Shown one piece after another: positions 6,768 to 14,900 of a stretch of DNA of 28,620 nt (its first letter is position 1; each line of letters opens with the position of its first letter). The DNA comes from RPQJ01 sp035691185. GTDB lineage: Bacteria > Pseudomonadota > Gammaproteobacteria > Steroidobacterales > Steroidobacteraceae. The translations under genes were made by a program, and so were the position numbers. The DNA is taken from positions 1 to 28,620 of the forward strand of contig DASSJN010000233.1 in NCBI GenBank assembly GCA_035691185.1. Direction: 5' to 3'. The notes below the pieces were generated by a model, which did no database searches, had not been told where the DNA came from, and saw only the letters and a program-made list of their open reading frames with translations.

Positions 6768-8654
6768 ATGCATGCCGACTCGTCCGTCCAACGATCTGTC
6801 CCTCTCGCGATTGCCGTCGCACTGGCACTCGCCGCGTTCGTTCCGGCCCAGGCCGAAGACGATCCGCTCGTTCCGACGGTGGTGGTGACCGCCACGCGCG
6901 TCGCGATGCCGCTCGAGGAAGTGCTGGCGCCGGTGATCGTGATCGACCGCGAGACCATCGAGCGCAGCGCCGCGAACGACGCGGCCGACCTGCTGCGCTT
7001 TCACGCGGGACTCGACGTGGCGCGCACGGGCGGCCCTGGCCAGCCGACCTCGGTGTTCATCCGCGGCGCCGACAGCAATCACACGCTCGTGCTCGTCGAC
7101 GGCGTACGCATCAATCCGGGCACCATCGGGCTGCCGGCGCTGCAGAACGTCACGCCCGACATGGTCGAACGGATCGAGGTCGTCAAGGGCCCGCGCTCCG
7201 CACTCTGGGGCAGCGACGCAATCGGCGGCGTCGTCAACGTCGTCACCCGGCGCGGCTCGCGCGACGGCTGGGTCGTCGAGGCCGGTTACGGCGACTACGA
7301 CACGCGCAAGGCCAGCATGAACGGCGGCTTCGCTCTGGACGAGCGCGCCTCGCTCGACTTCGGCGTCGCCTGGCTCGACAGCGACGGTTTCCCGACGCGC
7401 ACCGGCGATGACACGGACCGCGGCTACGAGAACCTGAACGCGAACGTGCAGTTGCGTGCCGCCGTGGGCCCTGGCGAGGTCTCGCTGCAGCACTGGCGCG
7501 CCGAGGGCACGTCGGAGTACTCGGACTTCTTCCTCACGCCCGTCGACCAGGACTTCGAGACGTCGACGACGGCCGCGGCGCTGCGGCTGCCCGTCGGGCG
7601 TCAGAGCGAGGCACGAGTCGCCGTCGTGCACATGGAAGACCGTATCGAGCAGAACCAGTCGGCCGACTTCCTGCGCACCGATCGCGACTCGCTGGACGCC
7701 CAGTTCGACTGGCAGGCCACGGACGTGCACGCGCTCGGGGTCGGCGCGATGCACTACACCGAGGATGCGAGCACCGAGTCGTACGGATCTGGTTTCGAGC
7801 AGCAGACCGATTCGACCAGCGTCTACGTGCAGGACCGCGTCACGGCCGGTCCACACCTCGCGCTGCTGGCGCTCGGTTACACGGACCACCAGACCGCCGG
7901 CTCGGCGGTCACCTGGAACGCCGAGTACGGCTACACGTTCAACGCGGGCCGCACGCGCGCGTTCGCGCTCGCGGGCGCGGGCTTTCGCGCGCCCGACGCG
8001 ACCGATCGCTACGGCTATGGCGGCAACCCCGGCCTGGAGCCCGAGCAGTCGCGCAATTACGAGGTCGGTATGCGGCACGTGCTGACCGAGCGCCAGACGT
8101 TCGAAGTCTCGACGTTCCAGACCGACGTCGAGGACCTGATCGAGTACGTCGTCACGAACTTCGAGACGTACGAGGGCCAGAACCGGAACGTGGCCGAGGC
8201 GCGGATCCGCGGTGTCGAAGCCGCGTGGCGCTACGCCGGCGACCGTTGGCAGGCACACGTCGAGGCGATCCACCAGGACCCCCGCAACCTCCAGGACGAC
8301 TCCGTGCTGCTGCGTCGCGCGCAGGAGAGCGTGACGGCGGGGGTCACGCGTGCGTTCGGGCCGGTGCAGCTGGGCCTCGACGTGCTCGCGACCGGCGACC
8401 GGAAGGACTTCGGCTTCCCGAAACCCGTGACGCTCGACGGCTACGTGCTTGCGAACCTGACCGCGCAGTGGCAGGCGACGCCGAGCCTCGCGCTGGTCGC
8501 GCGTGTCGAGAACGTGCTCGACGAGGATTACGAACTGGCCAGCACCTACAATACGCCGGACCGTGGCGTGTACTTCACGGTGCGCTACGCGCCCCCGAAG
8601 ACCGGCGCGCCGGCACGCACGGCGTCATTGCACCGGCAGCAGCAGCGAAAGTGA
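6768..8654 (+). CDS. btuB: TonB-dependent outer-membrane cobalamin receptor
   Basis: Active importer of vitamin B12 across the outer membrane, energised by TonB-ExbBD. The 628-residue product (E. coli BtuB 614) has a signal peptide (residues 1-29, ending VPAQA), a TonB box PTVVVTA at 36-42, and a plug domain with VFIRGADSNHTLVLVDGVRIN and VERIEVVKGPRSALWGSDAIGGVVNV. A 22-strand-type barrel follows, with GFRAPDATDRYG and LEPEQSRNYEVGMRH, and a closing VENVLDEDYELASTYNTPDRGVYFTVRY. The ATG at 6768 is the only in-frame methionine before the signal peptide. An unusual basic, non-aromatic tail of about 20 residues follows the last strand, whereas such receptors normally end in an aromatic residue. 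The gene is under the B12 riboswitch and is followed after 10 bp by the adenosyltransferase gene, probably co-transcribed. Confidence 0.95.
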   Translation: MHADSSVQRSVPLAIAVALALAAFVPAQAEDDPLVPTVVVTATRVAMPLEEVLAPVIVIDRETIERSAANDAADLLRFHAGLDVARTGGPGQPTSVFIRGADSNHTLVLVDGVRINPGTIGLPALQNVTPDMVERIEVVKGPRSALWGSDAIGGVVNVVTRRGSRDGWVVEAGYGDYDTRKASMNGGFALDERASLDFGVAWLDSDGFPTRTGDDTDRGYENLNANVQLRAAVGPGEVSLQHWRAEGTSEYSDFFLTPVDQDFETSTTAAALRLPVGRQSEARVAVVHMEDRIEQNQSADFLRTDRDSLDAQFDWQATDVHALGVGAMHYTEDASTESYGSGFEQQTDSTSVYVQDRVTAGPHLALLALGYTDHQTAGSAVTWNAEYGYTFNAGRTRAFALAGAGFRAPDATDRYGYGGNPGLEPEQSRNYEVGMRHVLTERQTFEVSTFQTDVEDLIEYVVTNFETYEGQNRNVAEARIRGVEAAWRYAGDRWQAHVEAIHQDPRNLQDDSVLLRRAQESVTAGVTRAFGPVQLGLDVLATGDRKDFGFPKPVTLDGYVLANLTAQWQATPSLALVARVENVLDEDYELASTYNTPDRGVYFTVRYAPPKTGAPARTASLHRQQQRK

Positions 8655-8664
8655 GCGAGGCGCC

Positions 8665-9210
8665 ATGGGACATCGCCTGAGCAAGATCTACACGCGCACC
8701 GGGGACGACGGCAGTACCGGCCTCGGTGACGGCATGCGCGTGCCGAAGGAGCACCTGCGCGTCGAAGCCTACGGCACAGTCGACGAGACCAACAGCGCGC
8801 TCGGCGTGGTGCTCGCGGTGCCGGGCCTGCCCGATGCCGTCGTCGCCGCCCTGACCGAGATCCAGCACGACCTGTTCGACCTCGGTGGCGAACTCTGTAT
8901 CCCCGGGCATCGTGCGATCACCGCGGCGCACGTCGAGCGGCTCGAGCAGACGCTCGATCGATTCAACGACGGGCTGCCTCCGCTCAAGGAATTCATCCTG
9001 CCGGGCGGCGGCCCTGCGGCCGCGGCCTGTCACCTCGCCCGCACCGTCACGCGCCGCGCAGAACGACGCGTCTGGGCGCTCGCCCGCGCGGAATCCGTGG
9101 CGCCAGAGGTGGCGCAGTACCTGAACCGGCTCTCGGACCTGCTGTTCGTCGTCGCACGCGTCCTGGCGCGGCACGAGCACGGCAGCGAAGTGCTCTGGCG
9201 CCGTCGCTGA
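8665..9210 (+). CDS. pduO: PduO-type ATP:cob(I)alamin adenosyltransferase
   Basis: Transfers the adenosyl group of ATP to cob(I)alamin, turning imported B12 into coenzyme B12; a cytosolic trimer. The 181-residue product has the ATP-binding N-terminus KIYTRTGDDGSTGLGDG, then VDETNSALG, the GELCIPGH loop, FILPGGGPAAAACHLAR and the C-terminal RRAERR...LNRLSDLLFVVAR helices, all typical of the PduO/MMAB family. The ATG at 8665 follows a GAGCGAGG ribosome binding site that overlaps the btuB stop region. Being downstream of btuB and its riboswitch, it should be repressed by the coenzyme it makes. Its stop lies 7 bp from the convergent btuF stop. The family is also called CobO or MMAB/ATR; the sequence is not of the unrelated CobA/BtuR type. 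Confidence 0.94.
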   Translation: MGHRLSKIYTRTGDDGSTGLGDGMRVPKEHLRVEAYGTVDETNSALGVVLAVPGLPDAVVAALTEIQHDLFDLGGELCIPGHRAITAAHVERLEQTLDRFNDGLPPLKEFILPGGGPAAAACHLARTVTRRAERRVWALARAESVAPEVAQYLNRLSDLLFVVARVLARHEHGSEVLWRRR

Positions 9211-9217
9211 CGGCAAC

Positions 9218-10228
9218 TCAGTTCGACGGCGGCGGCGTCGTGCGCGTGCGATAGGCCTGTCGCGCGCGCTCGAGCGCCTGGCAGGTGACTTCGACGCCCT
9301 GCGCCAGGCGCGGTGATGCGCGCGTCACCAGGTCCGACGACAGCGCGTAGACGGTGCCCGCCTGCACCGCGCGCAGGCGTGGCCACTGCTGCCAGAGCGC
9401 ACGAGGGTCGGCGATCGTGTCGTCGGTGCTCATGATCACCTGGGGATCGGCGGCGAGCACCGCCTCGATCGCGATCGGCGGCGCGAGCTGCGGCAGGTTC
9501 GCGAAGACGTTACGACCGCCGCACAACTCGACGATCTCGCTGATGACGTGTCGGCCATTGACGGTGTAGACCGGCTCGTCGTCGATTTCGATGAACACGG
9601 TGAGCGGCGCGCGCTGCGCGTACGTCGCACGCTGCTTCGCGACGCGATTCTCGAACTCGCGTGCGGCGGCGCCCGCCTGCGACTCGGTGCCGGCGATGCG
9701 ACCGAGCCGGCGCAACGCAGCCGGCACGTCCGCGAGCCTCTGGGTCGGAACCTCGACCACGTCGAGCCCGAGCTTGCGCAGTCGCGCGATCGTCGTGGCC
9801 GGCGTGCCCGTCGGCCACGCGAGCACGACGTCGGGTTTCAGCGCGAGCACACGCTCGAGGTCGACGCGCCAGGCGTCGCCCACGCGAGGCACCTGCTTCG
9901 CCGCCTCCGGGTAGTCGCTGTATTCCACCGTGCCGACGAGCATCGAGCCCGCGCCCGCCGCGAAGGCGATCTCGGTGAGCCCCGGGGCGAGGCTGAGGAT
10001 GCGCGGCGCGCGCTCAGCGGCCTGCACCGACGCCGCGGTCAGAATCAATGGCGCGACGACGAGCGCCGCAACTCTCGCGCTGCCGGTCGCTCCGCTTCTT
10101 CGTCCGTCCCGTACGCACGCGCCGTGCGGTTTTTCGGCCGTCGCGGCCGAGAAGCGCTCAGGCGCCGGAAGCCTCCGCGTGAACGCTTCTCCGGACAGCC
10201 AACGGATCGAGCGCGCAGCAAGCCGCAC
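9218..10228 (-). CDS. btuF: BtuF-like periplasmic cobalamin-binding protein
   Basis: Class III periplasmic binding protein that delivers B12 to BtuCD. The mature part shows the BtuF/FepB-like pattern: RILSLAPGLTEIAFAAGAG, LVGTVEYSDYPEAAKQVPRVGD, LERVLALKPDVVLAW, a rigid inter-domain helix, and NVFANLPQLAPPIAIEAVLAADPQVI. A hydrophobic secretion segment spans about residues 52-70 and ends VQA before AERAP. The only in-frame ATG or GTG upstream is the GTG at 10228, which gives 336 residues with an odd n-region of about 50 residues before the hydrophobic core. The true start may be a rarer codon downstream, or the region may be misread. The GTG lies three bases after the ampE stop on the same strand, so co-transcription with ampDE is likely. 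It is convergent with pduO. Confidence 0.88.
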   Translation of the reverse strand: MRLAARSIRWLSGEAFTRRLPAPERFSAATAEKPHGACVRDGRRSGATGSARVAALVVAPLILTAASVQAAERAPRILSLAPGLTEIAFAAGAGSMLVGTVEYSDYPEAAKQVPRVGDAWRVDLERVLALKPDVVLAWPTGTPATTIARLRKLGLDVVEVPTQRLADVPAALRRLGRIAGTESQAGAAAREFENRVAKQRATYAQRAPLTVFIEIDDEPVYTVNGRHVISEIVELCGGRNVFANLPQLAPPIAIEAVLAADPQVIMSTDDTIADPRALWQQWPRLRAVQAGTVYALSSDLVTRASPRLAQGVEVTCQALERARQAYRTRTTPPPSN

Positions 10229-10231
10229 GAC

Positions 10232-11137
10232 TCAGTCCACCGCGCCGGTCAGCACCAGCAGCGCGATCGCCGCGATCCAGATCCAGAGCGCGCGCGACAC
10301 GATGCGCCAGGCGCCGCGCGCCGTCTCCAGGTCGAGCCGCTCGGCGGACACGCCCGCGAGGCTCGGCTGCAGCGAGCCCTTGCCTACGCGCGCGAGCAGG
10401 TCCTCGGCACGATCGAGCAGGCCCGTCGTCGCGCGGTCCACCGCGACCCGCCAGTTGCCGACCGCGTCCTCGAAACTGCCCGCCAGCGCATACGACAACG
10501 CCCCGAGCCGCGCCGGCAGCCACGCGAGCACCCCGTGCACGAGGCCCAGTGCACTGCCGAGATCGCCGCGCATGCGCGGCACCCCCTGGCGCGCGGCCTC
10601 GAATGCGGCGCGTCGCCGGAGCATGTCGCTGACGCGGTAGGCCCACGCGCCGGCCGCGCCGAGCACCATGAACCAGAAAATCACGCCGAAGATGCGGTTG
10701 TTCGCCTGGATAAAGATCGCCTCCTCGAGCGCTTCACGTGTCCCCAGGCGGTGGACGGTCGGGCTCGACTCCAGCAGTTCCTTGCCCCGGCGCAGCGCCT
10801 CGTCCCGGTCATGACGTACGATCGCCTGCACGTAGTCGTCCACCTCGTCCTTGAGGTCGCGCGGGCCGAACGAGAACAGCAGCACGACGACGACGAACGC
10901 GAACTGCAGCAACCCGAGCAGGTGCGGTTCCAGCGCTTCCGACACGAGCGCCACCGGCAGCACCGGCAGGGCCACGAGGACGACGGCCATCAGGAGCACG
11001 ACCGGGCCGGTCCGGCTGCCGAGCGCGCGGTCCGCGAAGTCGAAGTACGGGTCCAGCCAGCGCGACTCGCGCAGGTGCAGCACGTGCGTCAGTCCACGCT
11101 CGCAAACCAGCGCGAAGAGCAGCGCGAGCAGGCTCAT
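10232..11137 (-). CDS. ampE: AmpE-like inner-membrane protein (CobD/CbiB superfamily)
   Basis: Polytopic membrane protein of the AmpE family, linked in enterobacteria to AmpD and beta-lactamase induction; its molecular activity is unknown. The 301-residue product begins MSLLALLFALVCERG, has hydrophobic segments near residues 45-65, 72-92, 150-170 and 280-298, and contains the family regions FGVIFWFMVLGAAGAWAYR and VLAWLPARLGALSYALAG. The frame is open far upstream through the antisense of bioA, but the ATG at 11137 overlaps the ampD stop (ATGA), marking the start. AmpE is distantly related to CbiB (adenosylcobinamide-phosphate synthase). With B12 genes next door a cobalamin role was considered, but the ampD coupling and AmpE motifs argue against it. 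Confidence 0.88.
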   Translation of the reverse strand: MSLLALLFALVCERGLTHVLHLRESRWLDPYFDFADRALGSRTGPVVLLMAVVLVALPVLPVALVSEALEPHLLGLLQFAFVVVVLLFSFGPRDLKDEVDDYVQAIVRHDRDEALRRGKELLESSPTVHRLGTREALEEAIFIQANNRIFGVIFWFMVLGAAGAWAYRVSDMLRRRAAFEAARQGVPRMRGDLGSALGLVHGVLAWLPARLGALSYALAGSFEDAVGNWRVAVDRATTGLLDRAEDLLARVGKGSLQPSLAGVSAERLDLETARGAWRIVSRALWIWIAAIALLVLTGAVD

Positions 11138-11775
11138 GCGGAGGTCGGTCCCACTTCGAGTTCGAACCGCACGAGCGCCCGGGCGAGCGGCCAGTCGAAG
11201 GACAGCCCGGGGTCGGTCTTGCGGCCGGGTGCGATCTCGCTGTGCCCGGCGATGCGGTCGGGGGACAGCGACGGGTAGGAGCGACAGAGCACGGCGATCA
11301 CGCGCCCGAGCATCGCATACTGGGTCGACTCGTAGGGATCGTGGTCGGTCCCTTCGAGCTCGATGCCGATCGAGAAGTCGTTGCAGCGTTCGCGCCCCAG
11401 CCACGACGACGGCCCGGCGTGCCAGGCGCGGCGGTGGAACGGCACGTACTGCACGAGTTCGCCGTCGCGCCGGATCAGCAGGTGCGACGAGACGCGGAGC
11501 TCGGCGATCGAGTCGAAGTACGGATGCGCGTCCCGCGGCAGCCGGTTCGTGAACAGCAGGTCGATCCACGGCCCGCCGAACTCGCCGGGCGGCAGGCTGA
11601 TGCCGTGCACCACGATGAGCTCCGGCGCCATGCCCGGCGGCCGGTCGTCGCAGTTGGGCGACTCGACCTGGCGTGCCGCCGGCAGCAAGCCACGCTCGAG
11701 GTCGATCGCGAAGCGCGAGGACGCAGCGGCAGTGTGGGACGATCCGGGGCGTTGGCGACGACGCATTCCCGCCAT
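11134..11775 (-). CDS. ampD: 1,6-anhydro-N-acetylmuramyl-L-alanine amidase
   Basis: Cytosolic zinc amidase that removes the peptide from anhydromuropeptides during peptidoglycan recycling, lowering the inducer of AmpC-type beta-lactamases. It closely resembles E. coli AmpD: HGISLPPGEFGGPWIDLLFT, LRVSSHLLIRRDGELVQYVPF, RRAWHAG, GRERCNDFSIGIELEGTD and GHSEIAPGRKTDPG. Zinc ligands are His57, His178 and Asp188. The product has 213 residues against about 183 in E. coli; the extra length is an N-terminal extension of about 25 residues rich in Arg/Ser/Ala. Starts at 11775 or 11766 are both possible, and there is no homology to decide. It overlaps ampE by four bases and is divergent from bioA (61 bp). 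Confidence 0.95.
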   Translation of the reverse strand: MAGMRRRQRPGSSHTAAASSRFAIDLERGLLPAARQVESPNCDDRPPGMAPELIVVHGISLPPGEFGGPWIDLLFTNRLPRDAHPYFDSIAELRVSSHLLIRRDGELVQYVPFHRRAWHAGPSSWLGRERCNDFSIGIELEGTDHDPYESTQYAMLGRVIAVLCRSYPSLSPDRIAGHSEIAPGRKTDPGLSFDWPLARALVRFELEVGPTSA

Positions 11776-11836
11776 GATGCCGTTCCGGCGCCGCGGCCGC
11801 CAACGGCTTTGTGCGTTGCCTTAAACTGCGTCCACG

Positions 11837-13291
11837 ATGACGTTTCCCGGACCGTCCACGTCCCCGCCCCACCCGCTGGCCGAGCGCGACCTGCGCGTGG
11901 TCTGGCATCCGTGCAGCCAGATGAAGGACCACGAGTGGCTGCCGCTGCTGCCGATCGCGCGCGGCGACGGGGTCTGGCTCTACGACTACGACGGCCGCCG
12001 GTACCTGGACGCGATCAGCTCGTGGTGGGTGAACCTGTTCGGCCACGCCAATCCGCGGATCAGTGCCGCCATTACCGCGCAGCTCGGACGGCTCGAGCAC
12101 GTGCTGCTGGCCGGGTTCACGCACGAGCCTGCGGTCGCGCTCGCCGAGCGCTTGACGCAACTGGCTCCGCCGGGGCTGACGCGCTGCTTCTACGCCGACA
12201 ACGGCTCGAGCGCGATCGAAGTGGCGCTCAAGATGAGCTTCCACTACTGGCGCAACCGCGGCCACGCACGCAAGCGGCGCTTCGTCACGCTCGCGAACAG
12301 CTACCACGGCGAGACGCTCGGGGCGCTCGCGGTCGGCCACGTCGAGCTGTACAAGGAAATCTACCGGCCGCTGCTGATGGACGTCATCGTCGCGCCGACG
12401 CCCGACGCGTACGCCGCCGAACCGGGCGAGTGCGCCGACGACTGCGCGCGCCGCGCCATCGCGGCGATGGCGGACATTCTCGACCGGCATGCCGCGGAGA
12501 CCTGCGCCGTGGTCGTCGAGCCGCTCGTGCAGTGCGCGGCCGGCATGCGGATGCACTCGCCGCTCTACCTGAAACTGCTGCGCGAGCTCTGCGACCGCCA
12601 CGACGTGCACCTGATCGCGGACGAAATCGCCGTGGGGTTCGGTCGCACGGGCACCATGTTCGCCTGCGAGCAGGCCGGCATCACACCAGACTTCCTGTGC
12701 CTGTCGAAGGGCATCACGGGCGGCTACCTGCCGCTGTCCGTCGTGCTGACCGGCGAGGACGTCTTCGAGGCGTTCTACGACGAGTACGAGAAGCTGCGGG
12801 CATTCCTGCACTCCCACAGTTACAGCGGCAACGCGCTCGCCTGCAGCGCCGCGTTGGCGACGCTCGACATCTTCGCCTCCGACGACGTGCTCGAGCGCAA
12901 TCGAAGGCTGGCCGAGCAGCTCGGGCGCCGCGCCTGCGAACTGCTCGGCGAATTGCCGCACGTGGCCGAGGTGCGCCAGGCCGGCATGATCGTGGCTGCC
13001 GAGCTCGCGCCCAACGGCAGCCGCCGCGAAGCATTCGACTGGCGCGAGCGGCGCGGGCTGCGGATCTATCGCCACGGCCTCGAACACGAAGCGCTGTTGC
13101 GCCCGCTGGGCAACGTCGTCTATTTCATGCCTCCCTACGTGATCACGCCGGAGCAGATCGACGCGCTCGTGGCCACTGCGCGCGACGGCATCGTTGCGGC
13201 GACGGCGGATTGTCCGATTTCATCGCCCAGGACGCGCCGTGGCGGCGCGGCCGGTGTGCCGTCGGCGTCGACTACGGGCCTGGAGTTCTGA
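11837..13291 (+). CDS. bioA: Adenosylmethionine-8-amino-7-oxononanoate aminotransferase
   Basis: PLP enzyme that converts KAPA to DAPA in biotin synthesis, using S-adenosylmethionine as amino donor. The 484-residue product has the BioA landmarks: VWHPCSQMKDHEWLPLLPI, SSWWVNLFGHANPRI, TRCFYADNGSSAIEVALKM, SYHGETLGALAVG, EPLVQCAAGM, LIADEIAVGFGRTGTMFACE, and the PLP lysine Lys291 in LCLSKGITGGYLPLS. HSYSGNALACSAALATL and VVYFMPPYVITPEQ follow. E. coli BioA has 429 residues; here an acidic segment near 170-185 and a C-terminal Ser/Arg/Gly-rich tail of about 25 residues add length. The ATG at 11837 follows a short A/T-rich TTAAACT stretch (11821-11827) that may belong to its promoter. rsmE begins three bases after its stop, so the two probably form an operon. 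Confidence 0.95.
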   Translation: MTFPGPSTSPPHPLAERDLRVVWHPCSQMKDHEWLPLLPIARGDGVWLYDYDGRRYLDAISSWWVNLFGHANPRISAAITAQLGRLEHVLLAGFTHEPAVALAERLTQLAPPGLTRCFYADNGSSAIEVALKMSFHYWRNRGHARKRRFVTLANSYHGETLGALAVGHVELYKEIYRPLLMDVIVAPTPDAYAAEPGECADDCARRAIAAMADILDRHAAETCAVVVEPLVQCAAGMRMHSPLYLKLLRELCDRHDVHLIADEIAVGFGRTGTMFACEQAGITPDFLCLSKGITGGYLPLSVVLTGEDVFEAFYDEYEKLRAFLHSHSYSGNALACSAALATLDIFASDDVLERNRRLAEQLGRRACELLGELPHVAEVRQAGMIVAAELAPNGSRREAFDWRERRGLRIYRHGLEHEALLRPLGNVVYFMPPYVITPEQIDALVATARDGIVAATADCPISSPRTRRGGAAGVPSASTTGLEF

Positions 13292-13294
13292 TCG

Positions 13295-14029
13295 ATGCGA
13301 GTCACCCGCGTTCACGTCGACGCCCCGCTCACCTCCGACACCGACCTGCAGCTGCCCGAGGCCGCCGCGTACCACGTCGCGCGCGTGTTGCGAATGCGCG
13401 AGGGCGCGACGATCACGGCGTTCGACGGCAGCGGCCACGACTACCGGTGCGAAATTCTCGCGGTCAAGGGCGACGACGTTCGCGTGCGCGTGGGTGCACG
13501 CAACGCCGGGCTGCCGGAGTCGCCGCTGCGGATCACGCTCGTGCAGGCCGTCTCGCGCAGCGAGCGCATGGACTGGACGCTGCAGAAGGCCACCGAACTC
13601 GGCGTGCGCACGATCGTGCCGGTGCTCTCGGCGCGCAGCGTCGTGCGAATCGACGAGCGACAGGCGGAGAAGAAGTCGCGCCACTGGCAGGCCATCGTCG
13701 CCGCCGCCTGCGAGCAATGCGGTCGCAGCGTCGTGCCGGAGGTACGCGTGCCGCAGGACCTCGGCCGTTACCTCGCTTCGGCGTCGCGCGAGGGACAACG
13801 ATTGGTGTTGAACCCGACCGGTCCCGCGTCGCTCGCCGGCCTCAACAGCGTGGGCACGCGCGTCGAGCTGCTGATCGGGCCGGAGGGCGGCCTCGATGAC
13901 ACCGAGTTCGAGCGGGCCACGGCCGCGGGCTTCACGCCCGTCCGGCTCGGTCCTCGGGTGCTGCGCACCGAAACCGCCGGCATCGTCGCCCTCACGGTGC
14001 TGCAGTCGCTCTGGGGCGACCTGGCGTGA
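13295..14029 (+). CDS. rsmE: 16S rRNA m3U1498 methyltransferase, SPOUT family
   Basis: Methylates N3 of U1498 in 16S rRNA using SAM. The 244-residue product has the N-terminal PUA-like RNA-binding domain (to about residue 70: AYHVARVLRMREGATITAFDG) and a C-terminal SPOUT knot with ERMDWTLQKATELGVRTIVPV, ACEQCGRSVVPEV, LLIGPEGGLDDTEFE and LGPRVLRTETAGIVAL, the last forming the SAM-binding trefoil. The length matches E. coli RsmE (243). It starts three bases after bioA. The same rsmE-bioA pairing flanks the pil-chp cluster in Pseudomonas, supporting conserved synteny. Confidence 0.96.
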   Translation: MRVTRVHVDAPLTSDTDLQLPEAAAYHVARVLRMREGATITAFDGSGHDYRCEILAVKGDDVRVRVGARNAGLPESPLRITLVQAVSRSERMDWTLQKATELGVRTIVPVLSARSVVRIDERQAEKKSRHWQAIVAAACEQCGRSVVPEVRVPQDLGRYLASASREGQRLVLNPTGPASLAGLNSVGTRVELLIGPEGGLDDTEFERATAAGFTPVRLGPRVLRTETAGIVALTVLQSLWGDLA

Positions 14030-14123
14030 CGACCACGACGGCTCGCCCGATCGCGGGTTGCCATGGACGGGGGCCCGATGGAAAGCTAAGGCGTCTCGAT
14101 GAGCGACCGGTGAGGTCCAATCG

Positions 14124-14900
14124 GTGTCGCGGACTCACGACAATCTGGAGGAGTTCGAAGATCCTCCAAATTACGACATCGAGGAAGCCGCATCCGCCCG
14201 GGCGCGCATCCCGTACTTTGTCGACCTCGTCACTCGCTTTGGCGGTCCTGTTCTCGAACTCGCGTGCGGATCGGGCCTGATCACGCTTCCGATGGCATCC
14301 GGCTGTTCCGACGTGACTGGGGTGGACCTGTCACGGTCGATGCTCGACCACGCGCGCGCAAAAGCGGCGCGCCTGGGCAGGTCGATCACCTGGCATGAAA
14401 CCGATGCCCGGAGTCTGAGCCTGGGTCGGACCTTCGAGGTGATCATCCTCACCGGCAATGCGTTCCAGGCATTCCTGACGGCCGAGGACCAATGCCGACT
14501 GCTGCAGACGGTCCGTCGTCACTTGAGCGCGACAGGCGTGTTCGTCTTCGAGACGCGTAATCCGGATGGCTACGAGCTGATCGACAAACCGCTGGAGGAG
14601 TTCTGGTACTCATACCAGAGCGTCAGCGGCGACCGCGTTCGCGTGTCGGGTACCCAGGCATACGACCCCGCGAGGCAACTGATGCATTGGACGACGTATC
14701 GACGCTGGGCGGACGGGCCGGGCGAGACTGTGCGCGTATCACGGATCACGTGCCGTTTCACAGGCAGGCGCGAGCTGCTCACGTTGCTCGCCGACAACGG
14801 ATTCTCGGTCTCATGGCAGCATGGCGACTGGAGCGGCGGACAATTGACGGCGTCGAGCGCGAACATCATCACCGGCTGCCGATCGGACGGACGCGACTGA
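14124..14900 (+). CDS. Class I SAM-dependent methyltransferase, substrate unknown
   Basis: A 258-residue Rossmann methyltransferase. Motif I is VLELACGSG at 43-51, the acidic ribose contact is GVDLS at 66-70, followed by an acidic TDARSLSL (motif II/III) and a motif IV-like VIILTGNAFQAF. The C-terminal half is an antiparallel sheet region with paired DPARQLMHWTTYRRW and FTGRRELLTLLADNGFSV, as in small-molecule methyltransferases of the Methyltransf_25/11 type. It starts with GTG at 14124, preceded seven bases upstream by GAGGT. GC content is visibly lower than in neighbouring genes and codons such as AAT, AAA and TTT are more frequent, suggesting later acquisition. It lies 94 bp after rsmE and converges on chpC. 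Nothing shows its substrate. Confidence 0.85.
   Translation: MSRTHDNLEEFEDPPNYDIEEAASARARIPYFVDLVTRFGGPVLELACGSGLITLPMASGCSDVTGVDLSRSMLDHARAKAARLGRSITWHETDARSLSLGRTFEVIILTGNAFQAFLTAEDQCRLLQTVRRHLSATGVFVFETRNPDGYELIDKPLEEFWYSYQSVSGDRVRVSGTQAYDPARQLMHWTTYRRWADGPGETVRVSRITCRFTGRRELLTLLADNGFSVSWQHGDWSGGQLTASSANIITGCRSDGRD

Noticed and set aside
5280..8273. Very long minus-strand open frame opposite btuB, the leader and the HisN gene
   Set aside because: Its sequence is Arg/Asp/Val/Ala-rich with no domains and it covers the riboswitch and parts of real genes; a normal artefact of high-GC third codon positions.
10120..10145. GC-rich hairpin next to an A/T run upstream of the btuF signal peptide, as a terminator
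   Set aside because: The T-run precedes the hairpin on the plus strand and is an A-run after it on the minus strand, so it is the wrong way round for intrinsic termination on either strand.
10232..11137. AmpE-like gene as a cobalamin-biosynthesis CbiB/CobD enzyme
   Set aside because: The families are related and B12 genes are close, but the ATGA overlap with ampD and AmpE-specific segments make AmpE the better call.
11242..13899. Plus-strand open frame of 885 codons spanning ampD, bioA and rsmE in another frame
   Set aside because: It overlaps three confidently identified genes and reads as arginine-rich noise.
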